64,000 nt of DNA. Origin: Gemmatimonadota bacterium. Lineage in GTDB: Bacteria; Gemmatimonadota; Gemmatimonadetes; Gemmatimonadales; GWC2-71-9. A model generated the notes under the pieces. It ran no database searches, had not been told where the DNA came from, and saw only the letters and a program-made list of their open reading frames with translations. The stretch is taken from positions 1-64,000 of the forward strand of contig QHUZ01000022.1 in assembly GCA_003223395.1 (NCBI GenBank), in the 5' to 3' direction. This document shows, one piece after another, positions 60,220-64,000 of the stretch; the stretch's first letter is position 1; the number at the start of each line of letters is the position of its first letter. Position numbers and translations under genes: made by a program.

Positions 60220-61979
60220 CAGCGCTCCTCGCCTGGCAGGGTGAAGTAGAACGTGGCGCCCTGATTCACGGCGCCTTCCGCCCACACGCGGCCGCCGTGC
60301 CGTTGCACGATGCGCTTGACGATCGCGAGGCCGACGCCGGTGCCGTCGAACTGCTCGGTGCTGTGCAACCGCTGGAAGACGCCGAACAGCTTGTCGGCGT
60401 AGCGCGCGTCAAATCCCGCCCCGTTGTCTTTCACGTAGTACACGGTCTGGCCGCCGTCCGCCTGCGAACCGACTTCGATCTTCGCGCTGGGGCGATCGCG
60501 GGTGAACTTCGCGGCGTTCAGCAGCAGGTTGCTCATCACCTGGCGCAGCAGGCCGCGATCGCCGCGCGCGGCCGGCAGTGGGTCGATTCGGATCTCCAGC
60601 GAACCGTTCCTGCCGGCTTCGGTGCGTTGCACTTCGTCCGCGACCAGCTGCGTGAGCTCCTTCATATCCACGGGCCCCGTCGCGAGGTCGGTACGTCCGA
60701 GACGCGAGAAGGCGAGCAGATCGTCGATCAGTTGCCCCATGCGGCGGGTGTTCTGATCGATCACGCCGAGCAGCCGCTGGGCCTCGGGATCGAGCTGGGC
60801 GTGGTGGTCCTCGAGCAGGATCCGGGCGAAGCCATGAATCGCGCGCAGCGGCGCCCGCAAGTCGTGCGAGACCGAATAGGAGAAAGACTCCAACTCCGCG
60901 TTGGTCCCCTCCAGCGCCTTCGTGCGCTGGGCGACCTGCGCTTCGAGGTGATGGTGCGAGCGGGAGACCTGCTCGGCCATCGTGTTGAACGACCGCGCCA
61001 GCTTCCCCAGCTCGTCGTCGCGTCCGACGGGGACTCGCTGGGTGAGGTCGCCCGTGGCGATCGCTTCTGCTGCTTGAGTCACGCCGACCAGCGGCGCCGT
61101 CAGACGGCGGCTCCCCCACCATGCGGCAAGGGTGCCGATGATGACGATCAGCGCGGCAAAGGGTGCCATGGTCAGCAGGTAGGCCTGTGCCGGGGCGACG
61201 ATCAAACGGGTCGGCACCTCCGTGGCCACCATCCAGGGCGTCCCCGGCACAGCCATCGCGATCGCCCGCTGCGCCTCGCCGCGCTCGTATCGCGTGGGCC
61301 TGGGGCTGTTCCGCACGTTTGCCGGGGGCGCGCTCACGATCGACGCGAAATCGGTCCACGGATCGCCGGCGGCATTGCCGAACAGGAAGGCCATGTCGCC
61401 CCCGGACAGACCGGTCAAAAACCGGCGTGTCCGCTCATTGAGCTGGAGGCGGGCGACCTGCTGCACGATTCCGCCCGACCGTTCCCCTGACCCGGACCGC
61501 TCCGTGCCGATCGTCGCCGCCGCGACGCCGAAGAACAGCACCGTATCGCGCCGCTGCAACGGGCCGAACCGCGCCGAGTCGGTGCCCGGCGAAACGAGGA
61601 CGCTGTCGCCAAATGCAAAGCGGCCGGTGCTCAGCAACAGCCGGCCGCTGAAATCCCGCAGCTCGAGCCGGGCGTTGCTGGCGGTATCGAGGGTGATGCG
61701 ACGCAGCGCGGCTAACGCCTGCTCCCGGCCCCGTTGTCCGCCGGAGCGCAGGAACGCCACGACGTCGCTGTCCTTGGCGAGTGCGGTGACGCGGCCGCGC
61801 TGCTGGCCGGATTGGAATAAGTCGACCAACACGCTGTCCACAAACCGTAGCCGCGTGTCGGTGACCGACCGGCTGGCTTGTCGGACCTCCCCGTATCCAA
61901 TGGTTAGCTGCACGATGGCCACGGCCAATAACAGCGCCGTCACGAACAACGGGAACGTGCGCTGGATCGATCTCATCAT
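60219..61979 (-). CDS. Membrane sensor histidine kinase (periplasmic sensor-HAMP-HisKA-HATPase)
   Basis: [52 protein letters not shown]. Confidence 0.93.
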   Translation of the reverse strand: MMRSIQRTFPLFVTALLLAVAIVQLTIGYGEVRQASRSVTDTRLRFVDSVLVDLFQSGQQRGRVTALAKDSDVVAFLRSGGQRGREQALAALRRITLDTASNARLELRDFSGRLLLSTGRFAFGDSVLVSPGTDSARFGPLQRRDTVLFFGVAAATIGTERSGSGERSGGIVQQVARLQLNERTRRFLTGLSGGDMAFLFGNAAGDPWTDFASIVSAPPANVRNSPRPTRYERGEAQRAIAMAVPGTPWMVATEVPTRLIVAPAQAYLLTMAPFAALIVIIGTLAAWWGSRRLTAPLVGVTQAAEAIATGDLTQRVPVGRDDELGKLARSFNTMAEQVSRSHHHLEAQVAQRTKALEGTNAELESFSYSVSHDLRAPLRAIHGFARILLEDHHAQLDPEAQRLLGVIDQNTRRMGQLIDDLLAFSRLGRTDLATGPVDMKELTQLVADEVQRTEAGRNGSLEIRIDPLPAARGDRGLLRQVMSNLLLNAAKFTRDRPSAKIEVGSQADGGQTVYYVKDNGAGFDARYADKLFGVFQRLHSTEQFDGTGVGLAIVKRIVQRHGGRVWAEGAVNQGATFYFTLPGEER

Positions 61980-63886
61980 GACGCCTCCAAGACCTCGCGG
62001 ACCCTGCGGGTGATCGCTTCGGTGGTGAAGGGTTTGGCGAGATACGCGACGCCCGGCTCGAGCATGCCGTGGCTGGCGATCGCGCCGTCGGGGTAGCCGG
62101 ACATGTAGAGCACGCGGAGTCCGGGACGTGCCGCCTGAATGGTCTCCGCAAGCTTCCGTCCGTTGGTGTCGGGCATGATGACGTCGGTCAGCAGGAGATC
62201 GATCTCTCCCTTGTGACGCCGCGCGATGTCCAGCGCGGTGCTGCCGCGGTCGGCCTCCAGCACCGTATAGCCCTGGGCGGCAAGCGCGCGATGCGTCAAG
62301 CGGCGCAGCTGCTCGTCATCCTCCACGACGAGCACGGTCCCTCTCCCGGGGCGCGCCGCTTCGACCGGCGCGACCTTCCCGATGTCCTCGGGCAGCGCCG
62401 CGATGGCGGGGAGATAGATCTTGAACGTCGTGCCCTTGCCGGGCTCGGTATAGAGCCAGATGTTGCCACCCGTCTGCTTGACGATGCCGTACACGGTCGA
62501 CAGCCCAAGGCCGGTTCCGCGCCCCGCGGGCTTGGTGGTGAAGAACGGCTCGAAGATCCGCGATTTGGTTTTCTCGTCCATCCCACAGCCCGTGTCACTG
62601 ACGGCCAGCATGACGTACTCGCCCGGGATGACCGAGACGTGCTGCGCCGCGTAGGCCTCGTCGAGCGTCGCGTTGCGTGTTTCGATCGTCACGGTGCCGC
62701 CGTCGGGCATCGCGTCGCGCGCGTTGATCGCGAGATTCATGATGACTTGCTCGATCTGGTTCGGATCGGCGCGTGCGGCCGCGAGGTGGTCCGCCAGGTC
62801 CGTCTTGAGCTCGATGTTCTCGGAGATCAGCGAGCGCAGCATCTTGTCGAGGTTTGAGACGACACTGTTGACGTCGATGATGCGGGGCTCGAGCACCTGT
62901 TTGCGCGAAAAGGCAAGCAGCTGACGAGTGAGCGCCGCGGCCCGTCGCGCCGCCTTGCGAATCTCTTCGAGGTCCTCGAGCTGCCGCACGTTACCGTTCA
63001 GCTCGGCCGCCAGGAGATCCGTGTACCCGACGATCGCGGTGAGGATGTTGTTGAAGTCGTGTGCCACGCCACCTGCGAGCTGGCCCACCGCTTCCATCTT
63101 CTGTGACTGCAGCAGCTGCTCTTCCAGTCGCTTGCGTTCGGTAATCTCCGTCGCGACGCCCAGCAGCGTGGCCGTCCCTTCGTTCGGGGACCGCAACGGC
63201 ACCTTGATCGTTTGAAACCAGCGGGTATCCCCGGTCGTGGGGTTCGTCACCGGTTCTTCGGCAATGATTTTGGGCTGGCCCGAGGACATCACGTCGCGGT
63301 CGTGACGCAGGAAGTGCGCGATTTCCTCGACGTTGGGATTGAAGTCGGCGTCGGTCTTGCCGACCAGCGACTCCACGGTGGTCCCGTAGACCTGCGCCGT
63401 GGCCTGATTGACGAGCACGAACCGGCCGTTCCAGTCCTTCACGAAAATCAGACTGGGATTCGCGTCGATGATCTGCCGCAACAGACGTTCCTGGCTCCGC
63501 AATGCAACCTTCTGGCGGGCGCGCTGCAGTGCTTCGAGCAGTGCGGGGCCGAGACGCACAAGCCGGTCCTTCAGGATGTAATCGGACGCGCCGCTTTTCA
63601 GATACCGGACGGCGGTCTCTTCATCGAGTGATCCCGTGACGAGAATGAACGGCACATCCGGCTGGGCTCGCTGCGCGATCTCGAGCGCTTCCCAGCCGCT
63701 GAACCCGGGAATGTTGTGATCGCTGAGAATCGCGTGCGGTGCAAATCCCTCCAACGCAGCGACGAATGCAGGTTGAGTTCGGACGTGCTGGACGGCGGGC
63801 GGTGGAGCGAGGCGCCCGAGCTCACGGTTGATCAACACCGCATCATGGTCGTTGTCCTCGACCATGAGGACGCGAACTTGTTCCAT
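61976..63886 (-). CDS. Hybrid histidine kinase REC-PAS-HisKA-HATPase-REC
   Basis: VLMVEDNDHDAVLINREL; PAS; GGVAHDFNNILTAIVGYTDLL; GTGLGLSTVYGIVKQTGG; VLVVEDDEQLRRLTHRAL...LLTDVIMPDTNG. Confidence 0.95.
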   Translation of the reverse strand: MEQVRVLMVEDNDHDAVLINRELGRLAPPPAVQHVRTQPAFVAALEGFAPHAILSDHNIPGFSGWEALEIAQRAQPDVPFILVTGSLDEETAVRYLKSGASDYILKDRLVRLGPALLEALQRARQKVALRSQERLLRQIIDANPSLIFVKDWNGRFVLVNQATAQVYGTTVESLVGKTDADFNPNVEEIAHFLRHDRDVMSSGQPKIIAEEPVTNPTTGDTRWFQTIKVPLRSPNEGTATLLGVATEITERKRLEEQLLQSQKMEAVGQLAGGVAHDFNNILTAIVGYTDLLAAELNGNVRQLEDLEEIRKAARRAAALTRQLLAFSRKQVLEPRIIDVNSVVSNLDKMLRSLISENIELKTDLADHLAAARADPNQIEQVIMNLAINARDAMPDGGTVTIETRNATLDEAYAAQHVSVIPGEYVMLAVSDTGCGMDEKTKSRIFEPFFTTKPAGRGTGLGLSTVYGIVKQTGGNIWLYTEPGKGTTFKIYLPAIAALPEDIGKVAPVEAARPGRGTVLVVEDDEQLRRLTHRALAAQGYTVLEADRGSTALDIARRHKGEIDLLLTDVIMPDTNGRKLAETIQAARPGLRVLYMSGYPDGAIASHGMLEPGVAYLAKPFTTEAITRRVREVLEAS

Positions 63887-63959
63887 GCCATAGGATTGGT
63901 GATGCTGAGAAGCGTGTCTGTCGGCGGTAGGGAACCGTTGTGGTAGGGTTTTGCCTACG

Positions 63960-64000
63960 ATGACTTACTGCGTCGCGCGTAACGCTGCCGGACTGATCAG
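63960..64000 (+). CDS. Start of a possible CDS truncated by window end
   Basis: ATG ACT TAC TGC GTC GCG (MTYCVARNAAGLI...), divergent from hybrid kinase. Confidence 0.25.
   Translation, partial: MTYCVARNAAGLI

Noticed and set aside
60210-61490. 426-aa ORF on plus strand
   Set aside because: Antisense to a clear histidine kinase; low-complexity H/R/G/Q composition.

Overview
High-GC bacterial chromosomal segment, resembling Gemmatimonadota by gene content and style (inference only). Most of it is core metabolism and housekeeping: tig-clpP-clpX-engB; a caa3-type cytochrome oxidase cluster; degP/Q-dnaK; a large Pho regulon (pstS-C-A-B-B-phoU, porin, phoBR); a translationally coupled nucleotide-salvage operon (double UshA, add, nupC, pnp); ffh-rpsP-rimM-trmD-rplS-rnhB; polX; a TonB-dependent receptor; ilvE; moaC/holB; and a multi-kinase phosphorelay operon. 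There are two tRNAs (Leu-TAG and Lys-TTT). I saw no CRISPR array, phage or classical transposase. The best candidates for something new are: (1) a ~590-bp element between a TonB-receptor terminator and tRNA-Lys, made of a four-helix-bundle (S23/23S-IVS-type) gene bracketed by inverted arrays of a ~15-bp GGCGTCAAAAAGAAC repeat; (2) a recurring pattern of genes that have lost internal or terminal segments (phoU, a GAF-PAS histidine kinase, GspE-REC, a glycosyltransferase, rimM, a rex-like/response-regulator junction), which is either unusual genome erosion or systematic assembly error; (3) an adenosine deaminase with a beta-grasp-like N-terminal domain in the salvage operon; (4) long palindromic intergenic repeats flanking one gene. 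All homology calls come from reading motifs; no database search was run.
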